64,000 bases of DNA from JBMNGG01 sp050949705. Its GTDB lineage: Bacteria; Bacillota; Thermosediminibacteria; Thermosediminibacterales; Tepidanaerobacteraceae. The position numbers and the translations under genes were made by a program. The notes beneath the pieces were generated by a model. That model saw only the letters and a list, made by a program, of their open reading frames with translations, made no database searches and was not told the origin of the DNA. Where the stretch lies: positions 80,644 through 144,643 of the forward strand of contig JBMNGG010000006.1 of the NCBI GenBank assembly GCA_050949705.1, in the 5' to 3' direction. Below are positions 16,671-26,036 of the stretch, in pieces; the stretch's first letter is position 1, and the number at the start of each line of letters is the position of its first letter.

Positions 16671-18686
16671 ATGGGGTATTTTAAGAATATTAAAAAGACA
16701 ACATTGATAATTGTCATATTATCTGTGTTTTTAATGGTAACAGCTTGTGGCAGCAACAGCATACAAACAAGTGGCGATCCCGAGTATGAATCTCAGGTTA
16801 TAACAATAGAAGGATTAAAAACCGAAGAAGATGTCGATACAACACTTACAGAAATTACAATAGGGGAGTTACGGAAGTTGCCTCAATACACTCTAGATGC
16901 TAGCTACAAAAGAACTACAGGTCTTACTGAGGAATTTGAGATGTCAGGACCTTATCTAAGAGAGGTAATAGAATATTTGGGAGGTAATCTTGACGACTAT
17001 GCTGGAATTGGGGTAATGGGCAAAGATGGGTATTATTGTCTGATTTCAAAAGAAGTTATAGATGCCACACCGGATCTCATGCTAGCACTAGTCATTGACG
17101 GCAATGCCAAACTGGATAAAGACAATGCTCCTGCTCGTTTAGCGGTTCAAGGACAATTTGGACCCTATTGGGTTAAGATGGTTGAAAAAATAGTTCTCTT
17201 TAATGAAATACCAGAAAAGGAGATTACATCTGTCTGGGTGTTTAAAAATCTAGCAGAGGGGATAGAGCCTTATGAATACGAATACTATGGAAGCAAGGAT
17301 GATGCCATAGACCTGGAACAGATTTTTTCTAGATTGGATTATGTGGATAGCAAGGCTTTTTTCACTATGAAATCCTCGGACGGTTTTAAGAAGAATGAAG
17401 CGATAAATATGGTAAAATCTCGATACTACATAAAAGTTGAGGGAGAGGATGCCCCCACCAATGTTTCACCATATATAAAGCTAGGTATGAATGTTCATAA
17501 CATAGCCTGGGTTTCTACAAACCAGGATGCAGCTATTTTCCCTAATAAGATGATGGAGTATATGGATACTGTCATAATTAACGGTCATGAAGGAATTACA
17601 CTACAAGAAGTTTTGTATGAAACCGAAATAGAATCAGTAAAGACAGAAACCTTTGACATTCTTGGCACTGAAGGGGAGAAGATTACCGTATCTGGTGAAG
17701 ATATGGGCAAAGGTATTTTGGTTCCCCGAGAAGATGGGGGTGCCAGTGTAATCTGGGATGAATCGATAGAACATAAGAATATCGATAATCTTTTGCGTAT
17801 TCGTTTAGTGCAAGATTTAGCCGTAGAAGGAGAAAATGAACAAGAAGACAAAGATGATAGTAAAGCAGCAGAGCCGGAGTCTATTTCAACAGAATCATCT
17901 TCTCTACAAGATACTACTCCTCCTTTAGGACCTAAAGCTCCTAATGATGACACAGTTCTTACCATCACTGGTGATGGTATAGAAAAGGAACTTTTTCTCT
18001 CTATGGAAGATTTAAAGGGCTTAGATAAAGGTTATATAGAGCAGTGCTATTCTATAGTAAATAATTATCCCACACGCAAGTTTGCTGTAGCTAAGGGAAT
18101 AAGCATTTCTTATTTATTGGGCCAAGCTGGAATTAAAGATCAAGCCAACTGCATTTTGGTAGAAGCCAGTGATGGATACAAAGCGGAGCTTACTAAGGAG
18201 CAGCTTCTAGGTAAACGCTACCGATATCCACAGCTGATATCCGACAGTACAGCAAATGCAGTCCAAGTACAACCCTTGCTGGCATGGGCTTTTGGAGAAG
18301 GTCAAGACTTTTCTAAAGCTGGGGAATGTGACCTGCGTTTGGTTATTGGTCAACAAGGTATACATGATGTAAACACGGCTCCTGGAGTGCAAATGGTATC
18401 AAAGATTACTATAAGTACAAAAGATGCAGGTAGCTGGGAAAGGCCTACAGCTAATATGGCAGATGGTGAGATCGTGCTTAATCATGATTATCTAGATAAA
18501 GTGAAGATCTATTATACCTTGGATGGAAGTGAACCCACAGAGAATAGCCAGGTTTATAATCCCAGCACTACATATTTTCAGCCGGATCTTATTAAACCCA
18601 TTCCGGTTAGCGGATCAGGTATTCTTAAAGCCAAGGTAATCGGCTACGGTAAAAGAGATAGTGAGGTTTTAACTTATGAATACTAA
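16671..18686 (+). CDS. Multidomain lipoprotein with repeated SUOX-like domains
   Basis: Read from ATG 16671 because AAAGGAGG lies five bases upstream; the in-frame ATG at 16647 lacks a site. Lipobox FLMVTACG. The 671 residues contain an SUOX-like domain at about 40-200, a diverged middle region at about 210-400 that may be a second copy, an acidic serine-rich linker near 405-430, another SUOX-like domain (ITGDGIEKELFLSMEDLKGL onward) and a C-terminal chitobiase-type beta-sandwich nearly identical in plan to the upstream gene. No enzyme motif is visible, so a binding or scaffold role outside the cell is likely. Its end overlaps the next gene by 11 bases. Confidence 0.75.
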   Translation: MGYFKNIKKTTLIIVILSVFLMVTACGSNSIQTSGDPEYESQVITIEGLKTEEDVDTTLTEITIGELRKLPQYTLDASYKRTTGLTEEFEMSGPYLREVIEYLGGNLDDYAGIGVMGKDGYYCLISKEVIDATPDLMLALVIDGNAKLDKDNAPARLAVQGQFGPYWVKMVEKIVLFNEIPEKEITSVWVFKNLAEGIEPYEYEYYGSKDDAIDLEQIFSRLDYVDSKAFFTMKSSDGFKKNEAINMVKSRYYIKVEGEDAPTNVSPYIKLGMNVHNIAWVSTNQDAAIFPNKMMEYMDTVIINGHEGITLQEVLYETEIESVKTETFDILGTEGEKITVSGEDMGKGILVPREDGGASVIWDESIEHKNIDNLLRIRLVQDLAVEGENEQEDKDDSKAAEPESISTESSSLQDTTPPLGPKAPNDDTVLTITGDGIEKELFLSMEDLKGLDKGYIEQCYSIVNNYPTRKFAVAKGISISYLLGQAGIKDQANCILVEASDGYKAELTKEQLLGKRYRYPQLISDSTANAVQVQPLLAWAFGEGQDFSKAGECDLRLVIGQQGIHDVNTAPGVQMVSKITISTKDAGSWERPTANMADGEIVLNHDYLDKVKIYYTLDGSEPTENSQVYNPSTTYFQPDLIKPIPVSGSGILKAKVIGYGKRDSEVLTYEY

Positions 18687-19692
18687 AAACACCATAATAC
18701 TTTTAGTTCTTGTGATGGCTCTTTTGCTATGTGCTTGTGGAGAATCATCAGAACCTACTGAAAAAGAAATAGCAGCTATAAATGAGATTTTTGATAAAAC
18801 ATATACTGTAGGCGATTTAAAGAATATTACCAATGATGCAATAGGTGAGAAAAAAGATAAATTTAAGGCAGTGAAAAAGGTGTTTCTTACACCAGAAGGT
18901 GATTATGCCTTTATTGCCAAACCAGTGGCCTATAATGGTCCTATAACTATCGCCTTGGGAATAGATAGTAATAACGGTACTACAGTAGGGATGCGAATCG
19001 TTGAACATGTAGAGACCGAACATTATGTTAGGGATTTACATAACAATTGGTTTATAGATAGATTTGCAGGAAAATCAATTAATAACTATCTGAAGCCTGT
19101 TCGATTAGAGGCGAATCGGGATAATGAAATAGTTACTGTTACTGGTGCAACGGTGACTACAGAAGGTATAGTAAATGGGGTAAATGCCTGTATGGGCGTT
19201 TATCAGGAACATGTATTGGGTATTGAAGCTATTCAAGTACCATATATGGTTAAGTTTGAAAGAGAAGAAGGGGAGGGACCTGAGGAAACGGGAAAGGTTT
19301 CCATACGTGCATATGGTGTAGTATTAGGAGAAGTGACCCTAGAAGAAATCAGAGAGATGCCCAGTGTGAAACGGACCATGAGTATCCATTCCACATCCGG
19401 TACTACGAAACACAGTTTTCGCGGAACATTGCTATCAAATGTGATTGCAGCAGTGGATCCGGAGCTTCTGACTACATATGAATGGGTTCAGACAATCGGA
19501 GTAGACGATTACATGTCAAATATAAGCATGGAAGAAGTTATGGCTGAAAACTGCGTGTACTTAATGTATGAGGATAATGGTGAGCCGCTACAGACTAAAA
19601 CCGGGCAGCCCGGAGCCATGCGTGTTGTTGTTTTAGATGATGTTTTTGGACAAAGGTTCACCAACTATCTTATAGAACTTGTATTGGAGTAA
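18676..19692 (+). CDS. FMN-binding lipoprotein with C-terminal SUOX-like domain
   Basis: A 338-residue lipoprotein (LLLCACGES). Residues about 35-185 are an FMN-binding domain of the RnfG/NqrC type: TVTGATVTTEGIVNGV contains the site where FMN is attached covalently to a threonine by ApbE. Residues about 205-338 form the SUOX-like domain, ending FGQRFTNYLIEL. The combination suggests an extracellular flavin electron carrier. No apbE gene is present in the window, so flavinylation would depend on a distant gene. It overlaps both neighbours, which supports coupled translation with the membrane protein that follows. Confidence 0.82.
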   Translation: MNTKNTIILLVLVMALLLCACGESSEPTEKEIAAINEIFDKTYTVGDLKNITNDAIGEKKDKFKAVKKVFLTPEGDYAFIAKPVAYNGPITIALGIDSNNGTTVGMRIVEHVETEHYVRDLHNNWFIDRFAGKSINNYLKPVRLEANRDNEIVTVTGATVTTEGIVNGVNACMGVYQEHVLGIEAIQVPYMVKFEREEGEGPEETGKVSIRAYGVVLGEVTLEEIREMPSVKRTMSIHSTSGTTKHSFRGTLLSNVIAAVDPELLTTYEWVQTIGVDDYMSNISMEEVMAENCVYLMYEDNGEPLQTKTGQPGAMRVVVLDDVFGQRFTNYLIELVLE

Positions 19693-19958
19693 TGAATATG
19701 AATATAATTAAAGCTAGAGCAATTGTTTCTACAATATTGATAATATCGGGGCTTATTACTTTTGTCACAGGAGGTATTTTGTATTTTATAAAATACGGTA
19801 TGTGGCTTTGGTTTACCCGAAAATTTCTAAATGATGCCCATGCCGTTTGTGGTCTAGTCATGGGGATTGCAGTAGTAATCCATTTGTTCCTTAATAGACA
19901 CATGTATAAGATGGAAATGAAGGCATTGATAACACAGAAAAAGCACAAAAGGGGGTAA
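19692..19958 (+). CDS. Small DUF4405-type membrane protein
   Basis: An 88-residue protein with two to three membrane helices and histidines placed within or near helix ends (DAHAVCGLVMGIAVVIHLFLNRH). DUF4405 proteins resemble small cytochrome b subunits, and the two histidines 12 residues apart could bind heme. The start codon overlaps the stop of the FMN lipoprotein gene. Inference: it passes electrons between the membrane and the extracellular flavin protein. The family assignment is moderate because the protein is short. Confidence 0.65.
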   Translation: MNMNIIKARAIVSTILIISGLITFVTGGILYFIKYGMWLWFTRKFLNDAHAVCGLVMGIAVVIHLFLNRHMYKMEMKALITQKKHKRG

Positions 19959-19963
19959 AACAC

Positions 19964-21885
19964 GTGTCACATAAAATAGCTATTATTGCTCCCTATGCAG
20001 GGTTATCGGATGCAGCGCAGCAAGTATGTAGTGAACTTGAAGCTGAAGCAGAGATTGTAGTAGGAGATTTGGACGAAGGTGTTAAAGCTGCAAGAAAGCT
20101 TATCGATCAAGGTGTAGAAGTTATAATTAGTCGAGGTGGCACTGCAACAGCAATAACCAATCAACTCGACGAGCCTGTGGTAGAGATTATAGTAAGTCCC
20201 TATGATATTATAAGAGCGGTGGCTAGTGCTAAAAGGTATGGTAGACCATATAGGCATCGTAGGATTTCGGAATGTTATATATGGCAGCAAAAGCTTGGAA
20301 GAAGTATTAGATGTAAAAATCGAGGAACTTGAAGTAAAAGATGAAAAAGATGCATTATTTGTGATTGAAAAGGCTAAAAAAAATAGAATACAGGCAATAG
20401 TTGGTGATGCAGTATCTGTCCGCTACAGTAAAAAGATGGGGCTGAAGTCTATACTTGTAACATCGGGTAAAGAATCTATAAGCATGGCACTCCGAGAGGC
20501 TCAAGAGCTGGTTGCAGTAAGGCGAAGAGAAAAGGCAAAAGCAGAACAGTTTAAGGCAATACTTGATTTTACTTATGAAGGAATTATTGCTACAGATACA
20601 GAAGGTAAGATATCATTAGTAAATCCTGCAGCAGAAAAGATTTTAGGAAAAACCAAAATATCACTTCTAAATCAACCTGCAGGTGAGGTGTTACCTAGTT
20701 TGGCATTAAAAAGGGTTCAAGAAAAGGGTAACACCTCTTTTAGGTGAACTGCACCGTGTGGGGAAATTCCATGTTAGTTCACAATTTAGTGCCTGTATTA
20801 ACAAATGATGAAATAACCGGAACTGTAATAACATTTCAGGATGCTGGTCATCTTCAAGACTGTTGAGAATAAGGTGCGAAGAGAACTTTATTTAAAAGGT
20901 CATGTTGCACAACATACCTTTGAGGATATAATAACCTGTTCTTCAATAATGGAAAAAGCTATTAGTGAGGCAAGGCAATTTGCTCAAGCAGAGGCGGCAG
21001 TGGTAATCACAGGAGAAACTGGCACTGGGAAGGAGTTATTTGCTCAAAGTATTCATAACACAAGTCAGCGAAAGGGTGGCCATTTTGTAGCTGTTAATTG
21101 TGCGGCGGTTCCTGAAAATCTCTTGGAAAGTGAGCTTTTCGGTTATGAAGAAGGAGCTTTCACTGGTGCTCGTCGTGGAGGGAAAAAAGGATTATTTGAA
21201 CTAGCTCACGATGGCACCATATTTCTTGATGAAATTGGCGAACTGCCGCTGAAATTGCAGGCACGCCTCCTGCGAGTTCTGCAAGAAAAAGCAGTCATAC
21301 GGGTAGGCGGAGACAGAGTTATTCCTATAAATGTTCGTATTATAGCTGCGACTCATCGAAATTTAGAGGCCTCGGTTAAAAATGGTACATTCCGTCAAGA
21401 CTTATACTATAGGCTAAATGTTCTGAGGCTGTCATTACCTCCTTTACGGGAAAGAAAAGATGATATACCTTTGCTAATAGATCGGTTGCTTGAAAAGATT
21501 TGCAATAAAACTGCTAAAAAACCGCCTTTATTGAGTGATGCAGTATTAAAAATATTTTGCTCATACCATTGGCCGGGTAATGTAAGAGAGCTTCAAAATA
21601 TATTAGAGCGTTTAGTGGTGTTGAAAGGCAGGTTGCAGAGTGCATTACCCTGAAGATATCAGTGAAATAATAGGAATACCCGACAGGCTAAAAAGGATAA
21701 CATACGAATCACATTCAGCGGCACTCTAATAGAATTAAAAGGCAGTCTTAAAGATATGGAAATGGCTATAGTACGCAAAACTCTAGAACTTACAGGTTAT
21801 GACAAAGAAAAGACATCCAAAAAGCTAGGAATAAGTCTAGACCACTTTGTGGCGGAGATTAAAAAAATGGGACATTGCAGAGTGA
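19964..21885 (+). pseudogene. PrpR-type sigma-54 activator, frameshifted
   Basis: Start GTG 19964 with GGGGG site. Domains in order: PrpR N-terminal sensory domain (19964-20500), PAS domain (FTYEGIIATDTEGKISLVNP), sigma-54 AAA domain (GETGTGKELFAQSIH, then GAFTGARRGGKKGLFELA with the sigma-54-contacting loop, DEIGELPLKLQARLLRVLQE) and a Fis-type DNA-binding helix. At least six one-base shifts break it, near 20238, 20735, 20765, 20862, 21640, 21725 and 21836. With the last corrected the protein ends SLTTLWRRLKKWDIAE at 21885. Intact, it would activate the sigma-54 promoter just downstream. Because the operon and promoter are perfect, sequence error is plausible. Confidence 0.85.
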
Positions 21886-21933
21886 AAAATCATTTCAAAA
21901 TGAAAAACATTAAAACATGGCTTAAGATTGTAC

Positions 21934-21970
21934 AAAAGAGGCTATTTTATAACGATGGCCTCTTTTTTCA
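21934..21970 (+). terminator. Intrinsic terminator of the activator gene
   Basis: AAAAGAGGC / GCCTCTTTT stem, 15-base loop, T-run. Confidence 0.8.
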
Positions 21971-22100
21971 TTTTGAAAGGAAAAACCTAAAATTATTAGG
22001 ATGTTCAATTTTAATAAAATAAAAGTGTAACCCATCAAACTCAAACAACATAAGACGCCACAATGTTTTTATTAATAATTTTATAAAGTTAATTTTATAA

Positions 22101-22116
22101 TGGCACAGATATTGCA
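22101..22116 (+). promoter_or_regulatory. Sigma-54 (-24/-12) promoter
   Basis: TGGCAC, five bases, TTGCA: an exact match to the invariant -24/-12 elements with the correct spacing, 80 bases upstream of the DUF1537 kinase gene and directly after the gene for a sigma-54 activator. Confidence 0.92.
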
Positions 22117-22196
22117 AATAATTAAGTATCGAAAATAGAATCAATTAACAGGCCTGCACAGTCAAATAGTAAAAGCATTTCGGAAGGAGTAAATTT

Positions 22197-23489
22197 ATGG
22201 GGTACATATCAATAATAGCGGATGATCTAACTGGTGCAAGTGATACAGGTATTCAGTTTCGTAAATATGGCTTAAAAACAAAAGTTATAGTAGATGTAGA
22301 TAAATTAAGTGATTTTTTTCGAAGTGATGAGATTTTGTCAATTAACGCAAATACACGTCCCTTAAAACCGGAAAAGGCCTATAAAAAAGTTTACGATATA
22401 TGCCATATGCTTAAACAGGCAGGCTTTTCCTGCATATATAAAAAAGTGGATTCAACATTTAGGGGCAACCCCGGTATAGAACTGGAGGCGGTTATGGATG
22501 CTTTAGGCTCAAATTTAGCAATACTTGTTCCATCTTTTCCTGATAATGGTCGATGTATGGTAAATGGATACTTAAAACTTACATCAGTTTTTGCAAAAAA
22601 TAATGACATTGAAACTATATCTAAAGCTGAACAAGAACTTTGCCATGTGCCAACAATTATGCAAGAACAAATGAAGAGAAAAGTCGCTAATATAGATTCA
22701 AAAACTGTTCGTCAGGGAAATAAAGCTATATATGGTAAAGTCTTGGAGCTTCACGAAAAGGGTTTTCAAGTGATAGCAATTGATGCCGTTACAAAAGAGG
22801 ATTTAAATAACATTGCACTTGCTTGCAAATTTCTACCTAAAGAAACGGTACTCGCCGGAGCAGCAGGATTTGCCGCTTTTTTACCTGAAGTGATGGGTCT
22901 TTCTTCAAAAACCCATGTAAAACCCCTATTGAAGGAAGGAATTTTACTGGTAGTAACCGGAACCTGCAATTCCACAACTAGAGTGCAGATAGACGAGGTA
23001 TTAAACAAAACCACTGCTCATCTAATTAAAATAGATACAGACAAAATAATAAACGGTATGACAAGAGAAGAAGTACTAAAAGTAGTACAAAGTGTAACAC
23101 AACTTTATAAAACAGAAGAAACAATATCACACTTATTCATTATAGCAGTAGACACCCTTTTCAAGTTACCTAAAGTAAATAATGACCTAATAAGCAAATG
23201 GGGTAAGACTATAGCTTCTGCCGTTGGAGAGATTGTAGGGATATTAGTTGATAAAAAAATAGTTCAAAGTCTTGTAGTAACCGGTGGTGATACTGCTCTT
23301 CATGTATTAAAGGCATTACAAGCAAAAGGCATTGACCTTGAGGAAGAGCTTCTGGCAGGGATTCCATCTGGACGCCTTTTTGGAGGCAAGGCACATGATA
23401 TTCCTATAGTAACAAAAGCAGGAGGTTTTGGACCACCAATGGCACTTCTAGAAGTAATCGAACGTTTGCAAAATAGTATGGAAGCGTAA
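22197..23489 (+). CDS. dtnK: Four-carbon acid sugar kinase (DUF1537; D-threonate/erythronate kinase)
   Basis: A 430-residue kinase of the DUF1537 family. The N-terminal sugar-acid-binding domain opens IIADDLTGASDTGIQF, the family signature; KVDSTFRGNPG follows near residue 85. The C-terminal nucleotide-binding domain has VVTGGDTALHVL and GIPSGRLFGGKAHDIPIVTKAG. Characterised members phosphorylate D-threonate, D-erythronate or related 4-carbon acids at C4 with ATP. Its position before pdxA2 points to D-threonate. Start ATG 22197 has GGAAGGAG. It is the first gene after the sigma-54 promoter. Confidence 0.9.
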   Translation: MGYISIIADDLTGASDTGIQFRKYGLKTKVIVDVDKLSDFFRSDEILSINANTRPLKPEKAYKKVYDICHMLKQAGFSCIYKKVDSTFRGNPGIELEAVMDALGSNLAILVPSFPDNGRCMVNGYLKLTSVFAKNNDIETISKAEQELCHVPTIMQEQMKRKVANIDSKTVRQGNKAIYGKVLELHEKGFQVIAIDAVTKEDLNNIALACKFLPKETVLAGAAGFAAFLPEVMGLSSKTHVKPLLKEGILLVVTGTCNSTTRVQIDEVLNKTTAHLIKIDTDKIINGMTREEVLKVVQSVTQLYKTEETISHLFIIAVDTLFKLPKVNNDLISKWGKTIASAVGEIVGILVDKKIVQSLVVTGGDTALHVLKALQAKGIDLEEELLAGIPSGRLFGGKAHDIPIVTKAGGFGPPMALLEVIERLQNSMEA

Positions 23490-23561
23490 GAATATTAAGT
23501 TTTCCAGAAGAAGTATAATTCTTTAATTATATACAAAATTCGACATAAAGGTGGTATAATA

Positions 23562-24596
23562 ATGATTGAGACAAAATCGACAATAGCAATAACAGTAGGA
23601 GATCCTTGTGGGATTGGGCCTGAAATAACAGCGAAAGCTTTAAGCCTTCCCGAAATATATGACAAATGTAATCCTGTTGTCATAAGTGATGCGAATGTTA
23701 TGAGACAAGCAGTTAAAATAGCAAATGTTAATTTAAAAATCAATCCAGTAGAAAATCTTGATGATTGTAAATATGAGCTTGGGACAATTGATGTATTTAA
23801 TTTAAAAAACGTCGATGTAGAGCAAATTGAATTTGGTAAAGTAACTAAGTTAGGAGGTGAGTCCAGCTTTCAGTATATTGTAAAAGGTATAAACTTAGCG
23901 TTGGAAGGTAAGGTAGATGCCGTTACAACAGGACCAATACATAAAAAGGCCATAAATCTAGCAGGTCATAAGTATTCAGGCCACACGGAGATATTTGCAG
24001 ATTACACTAAGACAAAAGACTACTGTATGCTGCTTGTTGACAAGGACTTTCGAGTTTCCCATGTTACAACACATGTATCATTTAGACAAGTGCCAGATTT
24101 GGTAAAAACCGGCAGGGTGCTTAAAGTCATACAGCTTACAAATGAAGCGATAATTAAAATGGGCATAGAACAGCCCTGCATAGCTGTTGCAGGTTTAAAT
24201 CCCCATTCCGGTGAAGAAGGCCTTTTCGGTAGGGAAGAAATAGAAGAGATTGAGCCTGCTATAAAAGAGGCTAACTTAATGGGAATGCATGTAGAAGGCC
24301 CTGTGCCCCCGGATACTGTGTTTGTTAAGTTAAGAGGTGGCCAGTACGATGCGGTAGTTGCCATGTATCACGACCAAGGCCATATTCCTACTAAACTTGT
24401 TGGCTTCAAATACGATGACAAATTAGGCAAATGGGGTTCCCTCTCAGGTGTCAATACCACTTTAGGCCTACCCATAATTCGAACATCAGTGGACCACGGT
24501 GTAGCCTTCGGCAAAGCCGGAAAAGGCACAGCAAATCCCGAGAGCATGATTGATGCGATTAAACTTGCGGCAATAATGGCGGGTAAGAGTAATTAA
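23562..24596 (+). CDS. pdxA2: 4-phospho-D-threonate 3-dehydrogenase (PdxA2)
   Basis: A 344-residue PdxA-family dehydrogenase: ITVGDPCGIGPEITAKAL at the N-terminus, TTGPIHKKAINLAGHKYSGHTE with metal-ligand histidine, ACVAGLNPHSGE-like AVAGLNPHSGEEG, AMYHDQGHIPTK and TTLGLPIIRTSVDHGVAFG. In the PdxA2 branch the enzyme oxidises 4-phospho-D-threonate with NAD and the product decarboxylates to dihydroxyacetone phosphate. Pairing with the DUF1537 kinase distinguishes it from pyridoxine-pathway PdxA. AAAGGTGG precedes the start; the gene follows the kinase by 72 bases. Confidence 0.9.
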   Translation: MIETKSTIAITVGDPCGIGPEITAKALSLPEIYDKCNPVVISDANVMRQAVKIANVNLKINPVENLDDCKYELGTIDVFNLKNVDVEQIEFGKVTKLGGESSFQYIVKGINLALEGKVDAVTTGPIHKKAINLAGHKYSGHTEIFADYTKTKDYCMLLVDKDFRVSHVTTHVSFRQVPDLVKTGRVLKVIQLTNEAIIKMGIEQPCIAVAGLNPHSGEEGLFGREEIEEIEPAIKEANLMGMHVEGPVPPDTVFVKLRGGQYDAVVAMYHDQGHIPTKLVGFKYDDKLGKWGSLSGVNTTLGLPIIRTSVDHGVAFGKAGKGTANPESMIDAIKLAAIMAGKSN

Positions 24597-24691
24597 GAAC
24601 AAAAATTAATGATGATTTTGGAACAAGGTAATTATGCAAAGGTTTGAATACGAAGTATTACAATAATTAATCTTATTTGGAGGTTTAAACT

Positions 24692-25735
24692 ATGACTGAA
24701 GTTATGAAAGGACTTGTCAAAGAAAAACCAGAGCTAGGGGCGGTTTTATATAACAATTTACCAATACCAGAAGTTAAAGAGAATGAGATATTAATTAAGG
24801 TGAAAGCTACTGCCATCTGTGGCACAGATATCCATATATATGATTGGACAAAATATGCGCAAGATAGATTACAATTACCAATGGTTTTTGGTCATGAATT
24901 TGCCGGAGACGTCGTTGAAGTCGGTTCAATGGTTAAGAATTTCAAAAAAGGTGATAGAGTAGCTGGAGAAACGCATATTCCATGTAATTACTGTTATCAA
25001 TGTCAGACTGGTAATAGGCACATTTGTGAAAGTATGAAGATAATTGGAGTACAAACTCCGGGATCTTTTGCCGAATATATATCAATACCCGTTGATTGTG
25101 CCTGGAGACTAGATGACAGTCTAAGCTATGAGACCGGGGCTATGCTTGAACCAATGGGAGTAGCAGTACACGGTGTATTATCAGGAGAAATCGGTGGAAA
25201 AACTGTAGCGATTTATGGTTGCGGTCCGATTGGATTGATGGCGGTTGGTACAGCGGCAGCCTGTGGAGCCTCAAAGATTTTTGCTATGGATGTTTTTGAA
25301 AAAAAATTAGAAGTTGCAAAAAAAATTGGTGCCGATATAGTTTTAAAATCCGGTCAAGATAATGTAGTTAAGACTGTGCTGGATGCTACCGACGGAAGAG
25401 GAGTAGATGTCGTATTAGATTACTCAGGTAACGCTAAGGCAATCCAGGAAGGTTTTAATATTTTACGAAAAGGTGGGCGTTTTACTTTTGTAGGTCTTCC
25501 AAATGGTACAGTTGCTTTAGATTTAAGTGAAGATATTATTTATAAGGAAACTAAGGTCAATGGGGTGACAGGACGCTTGATGTATGAAACCTGGTGGCAA
25601 TGTAGTGAATTATTAAAATCAGGCAAACTTGAAATAAAACCTGTTATAGGTGGAGTTTATCCTCTTGAAGATTATGAACAGGCGTTTGATGCACTTAAAA
25701 ATGGTGCTCCCGGCAAGATGATTCTGATTCCTTAG
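24692..25735 (+). CDS. tdh: Zinc-dependent alcohol dehydrogenase, L-threonine 3-dehydrogenase-like
   Basis: A 347-residue medium-chain dehydrogenase. Catalytic zinc ligands are in ICGTDIHIYDW and GHEFAGDVVEVG; structural zinc cysteines are in CNYCYQCQTGNRHIC; the NAD-binding motif is AIYGCGPIGLMAVG. Over its length it resembles L-threonine 3-dehydrogenase, including the C-terminal GRLMYETWWQ. In this operon it may supply or interconvert a 4-carbon substrate for the kinase/PdxA2 pair rather than act on threonine, but sequence cannot decide. GGAGG precedes the ATG. Confidence 0.85.
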   Translation: MTEVMKGLVKEKPELGAVLYNNLPIPEVKENEILIKVKATAICGTDIHIYDWTKYAQDRLQLPMVFGHEFAGDVVEVGSMVKNFKKGDRVAGETHIPCNYCYQCQTGNRHICESMKIIGVQTPGSFAEYISIPVDCAWRLDDSLSYETGAMLEPMGVAVHGVLSGEIGGKTVAIYGCGPIGLMAVGTAAACGASKIFAMDVFEKKLEVAKKIGADIVLKSGQDNVVKTVLDATDGRGVDVVLDYSGNAKAIQEGFNILRKGGRFTFVGLPNGTVALDLSEDIIYKETKVNGVTGRLMYETWWQCSELLKSGKLEIKPVIGGVYPLEDYEQAFDALKNGAPGKMILIP

Positions 25736-26036
25736 GATGGTATTAAAGGTGGAAAGTTTTTTTTTAACCTTGTAAAGATTAAAAAGTAACATCAATAATT
25801 ATTAGACAAAGGATTTAGTATTGTATAAATTTTAGCACTACAAATTTATTTATCAACAGACGAACACATAGACTACACTCGTTGTAAATATCAATTTATG
25901 ATATCTTACATTGACATAACACTATGTAATGAATGTACTAGTAATACTTGAATTAATGATTATTTTTTGGACATCCATTTAACCATAGCAAGATTTAGAA
26001 ATAATCATCAAAAATAGTTTGTAAAGGAAGTGGCTT
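25736..26036 (+). promoter_or_regulatory. Intergenic region with weak promoter before the aminotransferase
   Basis: No gene. TTGACA at 25911 with 17-base spacer to TGTACT (25934) is a possible sigma-A promoter with a poor -10. A short dyad TTACAT / ATGTAA (25906-25929) overlaps its -35 and could be an operator. No -24/-12 element was seen here. Confidence 0.4.

Noticed and set aside
20226..21860. A single sequence motif (GACC) behind the indels
   Set aside because: Three sites fit, but other indels lie in A, G, C or T runs, so homopolymer length is the better explanation.
24020..24364. Minus-strand 114-codon frame
   Set aside because: Antisense to well-conserved PdxA motifs.
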